Counted from the first letter of the stretch, positions 26,848 through 37,190 are shown. The stretch: 64,000 bases of DNA from Bdellovibrionales bacterium (GCA_021731045.1 JAKFYE010000016.1:1-64000); one strand, 5' to 3'. Made by a program: numbers and translations. Notes: generated by a model not told the origin, from the letters alone.

Positions 26848-29232
26848 ATGGGATACTCACATAAAGATATCGAGCCAAAATGGCAAAAAATTTGGGACGA
26901 ACACAAAGCGTTTAAAACGCAGTTTGATAAATCAAAACCTAAATATTATGTTCTCGATATGTTTCCTTATCCCTCATCACAGGGGTTGCATGTTGGCCAT
27001 CCTGAAGGTTACACGGCCACCGATATTATTGCGCGCTACAAACGTGCAAATGGATTTAATGTTCTTCATCCTATGGGATGGGATGCGTTTGGATTACCGG
27101 CAGAGCAGTACGCCATTCAAACCGGCGTTCACCCCGCCATCACAACGCAAGAGGCGATAGATAATTTTCGCCGACAATTAAAATCCATCGGATTTAGTTT
27201 TGATTGGGAGCGAGAGATTTCAACTTGCGATCCTAAATATTACAAGTGGACTCAATTTATTTTTACCAAACTTTTTGAAAAAGGCTTGGCGTACCAAAAA
27301 GAAGTTCCCGTGAATTGGTGTCCGGCTTTAAAAACAGTTTTGGCAAACGAGGAAGTGATCGACGGCAAGAGTGAGCGCGGGGATCATCCGGTCATTCGTG
27401 TGCCAATGAAACAATGGATGCTCAAGATTACTGCTTACGCCGAAAAATTACTCGCGGGACTTGATACAGTGGATTGGCCGGAGCGCACGAAAGAGGCGCA
27501 ACGCAATTGGATCGGTAAGAGTGAAGGCGCAAAAATTGAATTTCCCATTCGCGGATCACAAAAAAATCTCACCGTCTTTACGACTCGCCCTGATACGATT
27601 TTTGGCGCAACGTTTATGGTTTTGGCCCCTGAACATTCTTTAGTAAATGAAATCACGCCAGCCTCACACAAAACCGCCGTGCAATCTTACAAAGATGTCT
27701 CTTCACGCAAAAGCGAAGTCGATCGTCAAATTGCGAAAGAAAAAACAGGAACATTTACCGGAGCCTACGCGATAAATCCACTCAACGGAAAAGACATTCC
27801 GATTTGGATCGCGGATTATGTATTAATGGGTTACGGAACGGGTGCAATCATGGCGGTGCCTGCACATGACACGCGTGATTTTGAATTTGCGCAGACATTT
27901 AAAATACCAGTAGTTCGCGTTATTGAAGGCGGCGATTTGCCATATGAAGGCGAAGGCCAAATGGTCAATTCCGATTTTATGGATGGAACCTCTTCCACCA
28001 AAGCTATCGGCAAAATGATTTCGCATCTTGAAAAAGAAAAATTGGGAGAAAGAACCATACAATACAAATTGCGAGATTGGCTTTTTAGTCGTCAGCGTTA
28101 CTGGGGCGAGCCGTTTCCGATCGTACGATTTCCTAATGGAGATTTAAAAACTTTACCGACAAACGAGCTCCCTGTGCTGCTTCCGCAAGTGGCAGACTAC
28201 GAGCCTTCCGAAACTGGTGAATCTCCTTTGGCGCGAAACAAAGACTGGGCACAATTAGCTAATGGCACGCAGAGAGAAACCGACACGATGCCGGGATCTG
28301 CGGGCTCGAGCTGGTATTTTTTGCGTTACACGGACCCTCACAACGAAAACGAACCCTTCAGTTTTGAATCGCAAGATTATTGGATGCCGGTTGATCTTTA
28401 TCTTGGTGGAGCTGAACACACGGTCGGCCATTTGTTGTACTCTCGCTTTTGGCAGAATGTTTTATTTGATGCCGGTATTACCTCACACTCTGAACCTTTT
28501 AAAAAATTAGTGCACCAAGGTATGATCTTAGGTCCCGATAACGAAAAAATGTCGAAGTCCCGAGGCAATGTGATTAGTCCTGATTTGGTTATCAATAAAC
28601 ACGGCGCAGATTCTCTACGCGTTTACGAAATGTTTATGGGCCCTATCGATAAAGATAAACCATGGTCAGATCAAGGCATTGAGGGCACACGACGATTTTT
28701 AGATCGCGTCTATCGCGCCGCTTTTGATGAGCGTACAGGCGAAGTCATTGCGACCGATATCGCCCCATCAGATGAACTTTTACGCGTTCTTCACAAAACT
28801 ATTAAAAAAGTGTCTCACGATATCGAATCTTTAGGATTCAACACGGCCATCAGCCAAATGATGATTTTTGTAAATGAACTCTACAAGACAGACGCGCGAC
28901 CAAAATCAATTTTACTGACGCTCAGCCAATTGTTGCAACCCTTTGCTCCTCATCTGGCAGAAGAAATGTGGTCAAAGCTTGGCGGCGAAGGTTTAGTCTC
29001 TCTTTCAAAATGGCCATCGTATGATCCTCAACTTGTCGTAGACAACACCATCACGATGGGCGTTCAAGTAAACGGAAAAATGCGCGGGACGATCGAAGTG
29101 GCTCCTGATGCATCTGAAGACATCGCGCTCAAACTCGCAAAAGATGTGAGTGGCGTACAAAACGCCCTTGCCGGCTTACCTTTGAAAAAAGTGATTTACA
29201 AACCAGGTAAGATTTTGAATCTCATAACGTAA
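26848..29232 (+). CDS. leuS: Leucyl-tRNA synthetase
   Basis: The HIGH-like motif is in PYPSSQGLHVGHPEGY and the KMSKS motif in NEKMSKSRGN. The editing domain threonine-rich segment TTRPDTIFGATFMVLAPEH is present, and the C-terminal tail VNGKMRGTIEV is typical. The length, 794 residues, is slightly short for the family but complete. GGAG precedes the ATG by six bases. It charges tRNA-Leu. Confidence 0.97.
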   Translation: MGYSHKDIEPKWQKIWDEHKAFKTQFDKSKPKYYVLDMFPYPSSQGLHVGHPEGYTATDIIARYKRANGFNVLHPMGWDAFGLPAEQYAIQTGVHPAITTQEAIDNFRRQLKSIGFSFDWEREISTCDPKYYKWTQFIFTKLFEKGLAYQKEVPVNWCPALKTVLANEEVIDGKSERGDHPVIRVPMKQWMLKITAYAEKLLAGLDTVDWPERTKEAQRNWIGKSEGAKIEFPIRGSQKNLTVFTTRPDTIFGATFMVLAPEHSLVNEITPASHKTAVQSYKDVSSRKSEVDRQIAKEKTGTFTGAYAINPLNGKDIPIWIADYVLMGYGTGAIMAVPAHDTRDFEFAQTFKIPVVRVIEGGDLPYEGEGQMVNSDFMDGTSSTKAIGKMISHLEKEKLGERTIQYKLRDWLFSRQRYWGEPFPIVRFPNGDLKTLPTNELPVLLPQVADYEPSETGESPLARNKDWAQLANGTQRETDTMPGSAGSSWYFLRYTDPHNENEPFSFESQDYWMPVDLYLGGAEHTVGHLLYSRFWQNVLFDAGITSHSEPFKKLVHQGMILGPDNEKMSKSRGNVISPDLVINKHGADSLRVYEMFMGPIDKDKPWSDQGIEGTRRFLDRVYRAAFDERTGEVIATDIAPSDELLRVLHKTIKKVSHDIESLGFNTAISQMMIFVNELYKTDARPKSILLTLSQLLQPFAPHLAEEMWSKLGGEGLVSLSKWPSYDPQLVVDNTITMGVQVNGKMRGTIEVAPDASEDIALKLAKDVSGVQNALAGLPLKKVIYKPGKILNLIT

Positions 29233-29379
29233 GAAAATAGCCGATTCAATGCTGACGGACCCATATTTTTAGATAAAGGCGATAGCGTATAGTCAAAATA
29301 TGGAAGCGCCCTATAAAAGTATATCGAGGAATTGAAATTTGGGATTGATTTTACGTTCAAATTACTGAATAAAAGCGTT

Positions 29380-31350
29380 ATGTCACAAACACCAGAAACC
29401 TACCAAATCAGCGAAAAGATCGGCCGCCTTCCTCGCCCTAACGGCGCGACAGATGATTGGGATTATGAAGACTCCGCCCATCTTTACGGAATTGATGCCT
29501 GGGGCGCGAGTTACTTTCGCGTCAATGCAAAAGGAAACGTCTGTGTCACTCCAGAAGGCGCGACCGGACCAAAAGTTGATCTCACAGAACTTATTAGTGA
29601 CCTTACCGAGCGCGGAATTCGACTTCCCATTCTTTTGCGCTTTCCTGATATCGTAAAGTCTCGTGTTGATTTGCTTAAAAATTGTTTTGACCGTGCCATA
29701 AAAGACTACGGCTACCAAGGTAGCTATCAAGGCGTGTACCCGATTAAAGTGAATCAACAACGGCATCTCGTTGAAGACATCATGACATTTGGTGAATCTG
29801 CAAAATTGGGTCTCGAGTGCGGAAGTAAGCCTGAGCTTTTAGTTGTGCTCGCTCTTATGAAAAATACCGAAGCTCTCATTATCGCGAACGGTTTTAAAGA
29901 TGCGGAGTACATTGAGACCGCTCTGCTCTCTCAAAAACTAGGGCGCAATACGATTGTGGTCGTCGATCGCGTGGTAGAACTCCCGATGATTCTTAAAGTT
30001 GCAAAAAAACTTAATCTTGTTCCGCGAATTGGCTTTCGTGCAAAATTGGACTCTAAAGGGTCTGGAAAATGGATCGACTCCTCAGGCGCGCGTTCTAAAT
30101 TTGGTTTAACTCCTGAAGAGATCGTAGCCGGAGTTAAATTACTAAAAGACAACAACCTTCTCGACTCTCTCCAACTTCTACACTTTCATATCGGGTCACA
30201 AATTAATTCGATTCAGGCAATTAAAACGTCTCTCAAAGAAGGCACACGCATCTTTACCGAGCTTCATCGCATGGGCGCTCCACTTAAATACATCGATGTT
30301 GGCGGCGGCTTAGGAGTCGACTACGATGGCTCGGGTTCAAGTGACAGCTCGACAAATTACAACGAACAAGAATACGCCAATGACGTTGTCTCATTGATTC
30401 AAAGTCAATGTGACGAACGTAGCGTGCCACACCCAGTGATCATCACGGAGGCCGGCCGTGCATTGGTAGCGCATCACTCGGTTTTGATTTTCAATGTTTT
30501 GGGAGTGAACCGCGTTACGCAATACCGATCTTCATACGAAGTGACAAAAGATGATCACAAAATCACTCGCGATCTCCAAGAAATTTTAAACAACCTTCGC
30601 ACGGACACGATCAACGAAGCCTATAACGATGCGATTCAACTTAAAAACGATTCGCTTCAATTATTTAGTTACGGTTATTTAAGCCTCGAACATCGTGCAA
30701 AAGCCGAAACTATTTTTTGGGCAATTCTCACAAAAATGGCGGCGATTCTTCGCGAAACGGATGAAGAAAGCGAATTGCTTCCAACTTTAGAGCAAGAGCT
30801 TTCAGACACTTTATATTGCAACTTCTCAGTGTTTCAATCTGTACCAGATGCTTGGGCTGTAAAACAAATTTTCCCGGTTATGCCGATTCAAAGACTCAAT
30901 GAAGAACCGACTCGTAGAGCCGTTCTTGTTGATTTAACTTGTGACTCTGACGGTAAGCTTGAAAAGTTTGCGGAGCTTGGCCAGGTAAAACCTGACCTCG
31001 CAGTCCACTCAGTGGATGAGACGACCTCTAGTTACCATCTTGGTGTCTTTCTTCTCGGTGCTTACCAAGAAGTTCTCGGCGATCTTCATAATTTATTTGG
31101 AGATACAGATGCTGTGATTATCGGAATCGGTGAAGGTGGTTATACCGTTGAACACGTAGTTCAAGGCGACTCTGTTGCAGATGTTCTTGCGTACATGGAA
31201 TACAATCGCCCGGAACTGATCAACTTCGTTCGTCACAAAACTGAAGAAGGCATTCGTCGCGGCTCCATTACGACTCAAGAAGCGCGTTTGTTGTTAAAAC
31301 ATTACGAAGATGGTCTTGCCGGTTATACCTATTTAGAAGAACAAGATTAA
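29380..31350 (+). CDS. speA: Biosynthetic arginine decarboxylase SpeA
   Basis: The protein has the SpeA layout: GVYPIKVNQQRHLVEDI holds the PLP lysine, LGLECGSKPELL and LLHFHIGSQI follow, and YIDVGGGLGVDYDGS leads to ITEAGRALVAHHSV. It converts arginine to agmatine. The ATG at 29380 gives 656 residues. A TTG at 29332 with GAGGA very close is an alternative. An agmatinase-like gene at 35173 would take the product on to putrescine and urea. Confidence 0.93.
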   Translation: MSQTPETYQISEKIGRLPRPNGATDDWDYEDSAHLYGIDAWGASYFRVNAKGNVCVTPEGATGPKVDLTELISDLTERGIRLPILLRFPDIVKSRVDLLKNCFDRAIKDYGYQGSYQGVYPIKVNQQRHLVEDIMTFGESAKLGLECGSKPELLVVLALMKNTEALIIANGFKDAEYIETALLSQKLGRNTIVVVDRVVELPMILKVAKKLNLVPRIGFRAKLDSKGSGKWIDSSGARSKFGLTPEEIVAGVKLLKDNNLLDSLQLLHFHIGSQINSIQAIKTSLKEGTRIFTELHRMGAPLKYIDVGGGLGVDYDGSGSSDSSTNYNEQEYANDVVSLIQSQCDERSVPHPVIITEAGRALVAHHSVLIFNVLGVNRVTQYRSSYEVTKDDHKITRDLQEILNNLRTDTINEAYNDAIQLKNDSLQLFSYGYLSLEHRAKAETIFWAILTKMAAILRETDEESELLPTLEQELSDTLYCNFSVFQSVPDAWAVKQIFPVMPIQRLNEEPTRRAVLVDLTCDSDGKLEKFAELGQVKPDLAVHSVDETTSSYHLGVFLLGAYQEVLGDLHNLFGDTDAVIIGIGEGGYTVEHVVQGDSVADVLAYMEYNRPELINFVRHKTEEGIRRGSITTQEARLLLKHYEDGLAGYTYLEEQD

Positions 31351-31351
31351 C

Positions 31352-31370
31352 AAAAGGCGTAAGGCCTTTT
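31352..31370. terminator. Bidirectional hairpin terminator between speA and yejE
   Basis: AAAAGGC (31352-31358) and GCCTTTT (31364-31370) form a seven-base stem with a five-base loop, flanked by A and T tracts. It lies two bases after the speA stop and two bases beyond the yejE stop on the other strand, so it can end transcription from both sides. Confidence 0.75.
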
Positions 31371-31371
31371 C

Positions 31372-32385
31372 TTACTTCTTAGGATCATACGCATTCCGCA
31401 CACCTTCGCCAATGAGCCCAAAGAGTACGAGCGTTACGAAGAGCGCGATCGACGGCCAACTGGCCAGCCACCATGCAATGGTAAAGTTTTTTTGAGATTG
31501 GGCCAGGAGCTCTCCCCAACTCGGCGTCGGCTGAGGTAAACCAAACCCTAAAAAATCAAGAGAGGCTAAAGCCGAAATATTTCCCGCAATCACAAACGGT
31601 GAGAAGGTAAAGATCGGGCCCAAAGAATTCGGAAGAATATGTTTAAAAATCAACCGAGTATGGCTGGCGCCTAAAGCTCGAGCGGCTTCAACATATTCTC
31701 GATTACGCAATTTTAAAAATTCGCCTCGAATATAATAGCTAATAAAAATCCAACCAAATGCGGCCGATAAAACTATGAGCAGAGGCAGGTTTGGTTGAAA
31801 AATTGAGATCACGATAATCAATAAAAAGAATTGCGGGATGGTGCTGAAGATTTCAACTAACCGCTGCCCAATTAAATCGACCTTACCGCCGGCATAACCC
31901 ATGATTCCGCCGAGTATGGCACCTATAATAAATTCTAGAACCCAACAGAGAATCGCAAACGTGACGCTATAACGAAAGCCGTACAGCAAACGCGACAGAA
32001 TATCTCGTCCCCGATCATCCGTGCCTAATAAATTATCGTGCGTCGGCGGGCTCGGAAAGCGCTCGACGGTATTGTTAGATTCATAAGGGTCCCATTTGAT
32101 CACAGGCCAAAGCGCCCATTCCGTTTGAGAGTCTAATTTGCGATAATCCGTCACCATCACGTCTTCTTGGGCAAAGTCTGAAGGGTGATACTTTTTTAAA
32201 ATCGGAAAGTAATATTCGCCGTTGTACTTCATCGCGATCGGTTTGCTGTTAGACCAAAATTCTGCCGAAAAACTAAAAAACGAAACTAAAATAATCAGAT
32301 AAAGCGAAATCATGGCGGGCTTATCCGCACGAAAGCGCTTCCAACGCTTGAGGGTGACTTCGTTTTTTATCAATCGTTTAATCAT
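31372..32385 (-). CDS. yejE: Peptide ABC transporter permease, YejE-like
   Basis: The permease has an N-terminal span (MISLYLIILVSFFSFSAEFW), a long periplasmic loop with YNGEYYFPILKKYHPSDF as in YejE, then LLGTDDRGRDILSRLLYGFRYS and the EAA loop EYVEAARALGASHTRLIFKH. It pairs with YejB to import oligopeptides (microcin C in E. coli). It overlaps yejB by four bases. Confidence 0.9.
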   Translation of the reverse strand: MIKRLIKNEVTLKRWKRFRADKPAMISLYLIILVSFFSFSAEFWSNSKPIAMKYNGEYYFPILKKYHPSDFAQEDVMVTDYRKLDSQTEWALWPVIKWDPYESNNTVERFPSPPTHDNLLGTDDRGRDILSRLLYGFRYSVTFAILCWVLEFIIGAILGGIMGYAGGKVDLIGQRLVEIFSTIPQFFLLIIVISIFQPNLPLLIVLSAAFGWIFISYYIRGEFLKLRNREYVEAARALGASHTRLIFKHILPNSLGPIFTFSPFVIAGNISALASLDFLGFGLPQPTPSWGELLAQSQKNFTIAWWLASWPSIALFVTLVLFGLIGEGVRNAYDPKK

Positions 32386-33419
32386 TTAAAATCAATCCTC
32401 GGATCGACCACCACGTACATTAAATCTGAAATAATATTTCCCGCTAAAAACAAAACGCTCTGAATAAAAATCAAACCCATAATCACATTGTAATCTCGCG
32501 ACAAAACAGATTTATAACTGAGCAAGCCAATCCCATCGAGTTGAAAAATAGTTTCTAGTAAAAGCGAGCCCGCAAAAAATACCGACAAAAAGCTTCCGAT
32601 ACCAGTTGCGATCGGGATCATCGCATTTCGTAAGGCGTGCTTAAGGTAAACTGTTTTTTCATCGAGACCTTTTGCACGTGCGGTCCGCACATAATCTTTC
32701 GAAATTTCTTCGATGAGTGAATTGCGCATCAGCATCGTCAGCGTGGTGAAAGATCCAATCATGTAGCACAGCAGAGGTAAAACAAAATGAAGCAGACGGT
32801 CCCAGATTTGCCCGGCAAATGTGAGCTCAGAATAATTATCTGATTTTAATCCGCCAATAGGAAACCAATCATAAAAACTTCCACCGGCAAAATACACAAT
32901 AAGTAAGATTCCCAACATAAAAGATGGGATCGAATAAAAAACAAACAATACAAAACTACTCAAGAGATCAAAAGCGGATCCCTTTTTAACCGCCTTCCAA
33001 ACTCCCAGCGGAATACAAACGAGGTACGTTAAAATAAAAGAGGCCACGCCAAATTGAATCGAAACCGGAAATTTACTTACGATCACGTCTATGACGGGCT
33101 CTTCGTAAGTAAAACTGTCTCCAAAATCTAAACGGCAAAGATTTTTAAGCCAAAGGATGTAGCGTTCATGCATAGGTTTATCAAAACCGTATTGTTTTTT
33201 TAACGCCTCTATCACTTCGTTAGAAACGCCCTGCTGCCCGCTGGACCCGCCAAGGTTATTGACTCCGCTTGCACCGGCCCCGCCTCCAAAACGCATCTGC
33301 TGAAGTTTTTGTTCAATCGGGCTACCGGGAGCCAAATTTATTATAATAAAAACAATTAAGGTAATCCCAAATAGCGTAGGGATCACCAGTAGCAGTCGTC
33401 TTAGGACATATTCAAACAC
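32382..33419 (-). CDS. yejB: Peptide ABC transporter permease, YejB-like
   Basis: It starts with the DppB/OppB-type span YVLRRLLLVIPTLFGITLIVF, has LAPGSPIEQ, a Gly/Ser-rich insert near residue 45-65 and the EAA loop DYVRTARAKGLDEKTVYLKHALRNAMIP. About six membrane spans. It lies three bases after the binding-protein gene. Confidence 0.9.
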   Translation of the reverse strand: MFEYVLRRLLLVIPTLFGITLIVFIIINLAPGSPIEQKLQQMRFGGGAGASGVNNLGGSSGQQGVSNEVIEALKKQYGFDKPMHERYILWLKNLCRLDFGDSFTYEEPVIDVIVSKFPVSIQFGVASFILTYLVCIPLGVWKAVKKGSAFDLLSSFVLFVFYSIPSFMLGILLIVYFAGGSFYDWFPIGGLKSDNYSELTFAGQIWDRLLHFVLPLLCYMIGSFTTLTMLMRNSLIEEISKDYVRTARAKGLDEKTVYLKHALRNAMIPIATGIGSFLSVFFAGSLLLETIFQLDGIGLLSYKSVLSRDYNVIMGLIFIQSVLFLAGNIISDLMYVVVDPRIDFK

Positions 33420-33422
33420 GTT

Positions 33423-35015
33423 CTATTCCGTCCACCAATATTTCGTGCCCACCGTGTACTTGAACGTATCTTTTGGCTTTTTTATTTTCGCATTATGCGC
33501 ATACAAAACATACTGTGACGTAAATAAGAATATGTACGGTGCATCGCCAGCAATAATTTCGTCTATTTTACGAATGATCGATATGCGTTTTTTTCGATTC
33601 AGCTCAACTCTTGCTTGATCAATAAGTTTGTCAACCTCTGGATTACTGTAGCTTACAAAGTTAGAACCGGAGTTGGCGATACTCTCTGTATGCCATAATT
33701 GCTTTTCTTCCCATTCGACCTCACCATTACCCCAAGCCAAGGTCACACAATCAAATTTTCTTTCATCTAGCGCTTTTACAAATGAATTCCATTCGATGTT
33801 TTTTATTTGAATGTCGACACCAACTTTTTTCGCATCCTCTTTGTATATCGTTAAATATTTATTGAAGTCTTCATTGGGATTCATAATTGTGAAGCTGAGC
33901 TCTTTCTTCTGCCCGCCGATCATTTTATCAAGAATGCCATTCTTATCCGTGTCAGACCAGCCCGCTTTTTTCAAAATGTCTAGGGCCTTTTTAGTATCAA
34001 ACTCAAGTGGCTTCACATTTGGAGAATGATAATCGCTCATAGGATAAACGGGGCCTGGCATAAGTAGAGACATATTGAAACGAAACTTTTCGTTCATCAA
34101 CCGACGGTTGAGTAGGTGCGCCAAGGCGATACGCACATTTTTATCTGAGAACAGTTCATTTTTTAGATTCCATCCAAAAAATCCATAGCCTTTAGGCGAT
34201 TTATTTTCAGTTTTAACTTTTATGAGTTTTGTACCCCACTCAGGACCTTTCGACTTAAGCATGTATTGCTCAGGCGACATGCCAATAAAATCTAAATCTC
34301 CTTTTTTAAACATTTCTAGGTACACGTTCTCTTCTTTTACAATTTTAAAAACAATCGTTTCAAAATTCCAAACAGCTTTGTTTTCAGGAAGTTTAAAGCC
34401 GTACCAATCTTTATTTCTTCTTAAAATTATTTTTGAACCTTTATCGTAAGATTCAAAAACGTAAGGCCCACTTCCCACTAAGGTTTTATTAAGTTTTTTA
34501 TTCCCTGCATCTTCATAAACATGTTTAGGGAGAATAAGGGTCGTGGCTATTGTTTGCAAATTTAGGATGTATTTCTTTTTAAATTTAAATTTTAAGTGGC
34601 GCGCATCCACAACTTCCGGAGTTCCAATGTTTTCGTAATAAGGACGCTTGCTCGCAGCACTAAACTTGTCGTTCCAAATAACATCAAAACTAAATTTGAC
34701 ATCTTCAGCCGTCACCGGCGATCCATCGTGAAACTTTGCCCCTTCACGCAATGTGAGGGTGTATTCCATTTCATCTTTTGAGCCTTCTATTTTTTCTGCC
34801 AACGCAGGTTTCAATTCGTAAGTATCAGGGTCGTTAACAAGCAAGGTATCAAAAACATACCCCTGCACAGTTGATGATACGACTTCGCTGGAATTCACCG
34901 GATGCAAGGTCGCGGGATCTGAATCCAACATCTGAGTAAAATTTCCGCCAATCTTAACCGCATTCGCCGAACTCAAAAATCCAAACAGAACTAAACTAAA
35001 AAATAGTGCCTTCAT
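33423..35015 (-). CDS. yejA: Periplasmic peptide-binding protein, YejA-like (SBP family 5)
   Basis: A signal peptide (ALFFSLVLFGFLSSANA) precedes a family 5 solute-binding protein with AEKIEGSKDEMEYTLTLREGAKFHDGSPVTAEDVKFSF and a DKNGILDKMI segment. It captures oligopeptides for the YejBE channel. The usual ATPase gene yejF is missing from the cluster, so the energy-coupling subunit must come from elsewhere. Confidence 0.88.
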   Translation of the reverse strand: MKALFFSLVLFGFLSSANAVKIGGNFTQMLDSDPATLHPVNSSEVVSSTVQGYVFDTLLVNDPDTYELKPALAEKIEGSKDEMEYTLTLREGAKFHDGSPVTAEDVKFSFDVIWNDKFSAASKRPYYENIGTPEVVDARHLKFKFKKKYILNLQTIATTLILPKHVYEDAGNKKLNKTLVGSGPYVFESYDKGSKIILRRNKDWYGFKLPENKAVWNFETIVFKIVKEENVYLEMFKKGDLDFIGMSPEQYMLKSKGPEWGTKLIKVKTENKSPKGYGFFGWNLKNELFSDKNVRIALAHLLNRRLMNEKFRFNMSLLMPGPVYPMSDYHSPNVKPLEFDTKKALDILKKAGWSDTDKNGILDKMIGGQKKELSFTIMNPNEDFNKYLTIYKEDAKKVGVDIQIKNIEWNSFVKALDERKFDCVTLAWGNGEVEWEEKQLWHTESIANSGSNFVSYSNPEVDKLIDQARVELNRKKRISIIRKIDEIIAGDAPYIFLFTSQYVLYAHNAKIKKPKDTFKYTVGTKYWWTE

Positions 35016-35172
35016 ATTTCCTCCGAAAATGACCTTCTAAAAGTATGAGTGAGTGGAGTTATAGGAGCAATGGCTTCGCTGATTAAGACTCAAAGCAGCA
35101 TCTCGACTGAGGCTCTATTTTTTTCGTAACCGATCAGATATATCCGTTACAGAAGAACTCTCAGGAGGAAAA

Positions 35173-36192
35173 ATGTCATTTGATCCCAATGCACGCGCAA
35201 CAGAAGACGCAGGAATTTTTGGCCTGCCCTATTCGGCAGCGGAATCGAATTTGATTATTATCCCCGTTCCTTGGGAGGCCACGACTTCATATGGAAGCGG
35301 AACCTCTAAAGGGCCCGAGGCTATTTTAGAAGCCAGCAAGCAGGTTGACCTTTTTGATTTTGAAACCGGAAAATCTTACGAGCTTGGCTATCATATGTTG
35401 AAAATTGATAAGTCTTTAAAAACGCTGAACGCCCAAGCAAAAAAACTCGCGGTGCAAGCTCGCACCCTAGAAGACAAAGGCGCGCCGGCCAAAAAAATCG
35501 CGACGCTAAAAAAACAAGTCAATACGATCAGCGATAAAGTGAACTCTTGGGTCTACAAAAAAGCTCAAGAATATATATCGAAAGGAAAGTTAGTCGCGCT
35601 CGTCGGTGGCGATCACTCCTCGCCATACGGAATTATCCACGCTGTCAGCGAAAAATATCACGGTAACTTTGGGGTTCTACACATCGATGCTCATCATGAT
35701 CTTCGCCAAGCCTACGAGGGTTTTACGCATTCGCACGCCTCCATTATGTACAACGTGATGGAAGCGCCTTTTGCTCCTAAAAAACTCGTACAAGTGGGCA
35801 TTCGCGATTTTTCAGAACAAGAAAAAGATTATGCTAAACAAAAAGGAATTTCTGTTTTTTACGATACCGAAATTCAAAATCGAAAATTAAGTGGCGAAAC
35901 TTGGGCCTCTATTGTTCGCGACATTATCGCGCAACTGCCACAAAACGTTTACATTTCATTTGATATCGACGGCCTGTCTCCATTTTTCTGCCCAAACACC
36001 GGCACCCCAGTTCCAGGTGGTTTAGACTATTCCGAAGCATTATTTTTATTCAAAGCTCTCAAAGAAAGTAAAAAGACGATCATCGGTTTTGATCTTAATG
36101 AAGTCGCCCCCGGCAAAGACACCGAATGGGACGCTAACGTCGGCGCACGGCTTCTCTACAAAATGGCCGGCTGGACAATGCTAACCAACTAA
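35173..36192 (+). CDS. Ureohydrolase, agmatinase/arginase family
   Basis: Metal-binding motifs of the family are present: ALVGGDHSSPYG, HIDAHHDLR and SFDIDGLSPFFCPNTGTPVPGG. The ring of aspartates and histidines is intact. Residues about 68-132 are a Lys/Ala-rich, probably coiled-coil insert not found in standard agmatinases. With speA 4 kb away it most likely hydrolyses agmatine to putrescine and urea, but arginase or another guanidino substrate cannot be excluded. AGGAGG precedes the ATG. The end overlaps the convergent GNAT gene by 12 bases. Confidence 0.85.
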   Translation: MSFDPNARATEDAGIFGLPYSAAESNLIIIPVPWEATTSYGSGTSKGPEAILEASKQVDLFDFETGKSYELGYHMLKIDKSLKTLNAQAKKLAVQARTLEDKGAPAKKIATLKKQVNTISDKVNSWVYKKAQEYISKGKLVALVGGDHSSPYGIIHAVSEKYHGNFGVLHIDAHHDLRQAYEGFTHSHASIMYNVMEAPFAPKKLVQVGIRDFSEQEKDYAKQKGISVFYDTEIQNRKLSGETWASIVRDIIAQLPQNVYISFDIDGLSPFFCPNTGTPVPGGLDYSEALFLFKALKESKKTIIGFDLNEVAPGKDTEWDANVGARLLYKMAGWTMLTN

Positions 36193-36702
36193 CTCTATCC
36201 AATAGCGACGAATCGTTTCTTTATCCTCATCGTCCCAAACTTTGTCTTGAAGTTGACCATTAAAGCGCTCAATAATTTTCCAGGATGGAATGTTTTCATC
36301 TGCACACGTGACCATTATTGACTCTAATCCTAAATTTTTACAGTACTCCAATGACTGACGGACCATCTCTGTCGCATAGCCTTTATTTCTGTAGGATTTT
36401 GCAACGGAATATCCTAAGTGACCGCCACGCTTACGTAAATATTCATTTAACTCATGCCGTACACTCACCCGACCAATAATTTTTCCATCTAAAAATCCGT
36501 ACAGCATAGAGTGTGGGACTCGACCAGGTGCTATACCAATACCTTGATTCTCGTTTTGTAAAATCAGAAGCATCTCTTGATAAGACATTCCTGGCTTCCA
36601 AGAAAATGTGTACCAACTCAATTCATTAGGCTGCCATTCCTTAAGCCCTTCGAAAAATAAAGATTCATCGTTTTGATTCAACTGTCTTAAAACTAAATTC
36701 AT
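36181..36702 (-). CDS. GNAT family N-acetyltransferase
   Basis: The 173-residue protein has the RimJ/RimL-like GNAT pattern: YGFLDGKIIGRVSVRHELNEY, then GGHLGYSVAKSYRNKGYATEMVRQSLEY with the acetyl-CoA loop RNKGYA, and SIMVTCADENIPSWKIIERF. It transfers an acetyl group to an unknown amine. The ATG at 36702 was preferred over an upstream TTG because the family begins near LVLRQL. Confidence 0.85.
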   Translation of the reverse strand: MNLVLRQLNQNDESLFFEGLKEWQPNELSWYTFSWKPGMSYQEMLLILQNENQGIGIAPGRVPHSMLYGFLDGKIIGRVSVRHELNEYLRKRGGHLGYSVAKSYRNKGYATEMVRQSLEYCKNLGLESIMVTCADENIPSWKIIERFNGQLQDKVWDDEDKETIRRYWIELVG

Positions 36703-36902
36703 GTATAAAAATTCGCCCGAATTACACTTTATGTCCAATTAGATTTTATTCTTAAAACTATTCAGTTTGCTTCTAAGAAGTCAGTTAGGTTTACACCTAG
36801 TATATCAAAAAAGGAGGCTAAGGCAGATTCCAGATCATAACGCAAGACTGGTAGGATGACTTGTTCTACATCCAAGGCACGGAGAGAACACAGGCTTCAA
36901 GC

Positions 36903-37190
36903 GCCCGTTCCGTTTGGGCCGACCTCGAAGTGGGGAAAAATATTTTAATTAGACTGGTCGGGGCGGCTTCAAGGGGGCGTTGGAGCCCCAACAGCCGTCC
37001 GCCGGGTTTTTAGGTAAAATATTTTTGGGGTCAGTTGTTTCGTGATTTTAGCGACGGAGGGTTAGAGAGGGATGGGATGAGATTTGAGGATCAATGGAGT
37101 TTGAAAATGAATGGAGATTTGGAGATCGGTGTTGGAAGTGTGAGATAAGATTGAGTTGATAAGTATATTTACCTGTCGTGCGACAGGTGA
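36903..37190. repeat. Long dispersed repeat, copy A
   Basis: It begins GCCCGTTCCGTTTGGGCC, continues GGGGAAAAATATTTTAATTA and GGCTTCAAGGGGGCGTTGG, passes a GGGTTAGAGAGG-type segment, and ends in a palindrome at 37171-37188. Copy B at 37412 runs in the same orientation and copy C at 38904 in the opposite one. Confidence 0.8.

Noticed and set aside
29332-29379. Upstream TTG start for SpeA
   Set aside because: The GAGGA is only two bases from the TTG, too close, and the extra residues do not look like a conserved SpeA start; kept only as an alternative.
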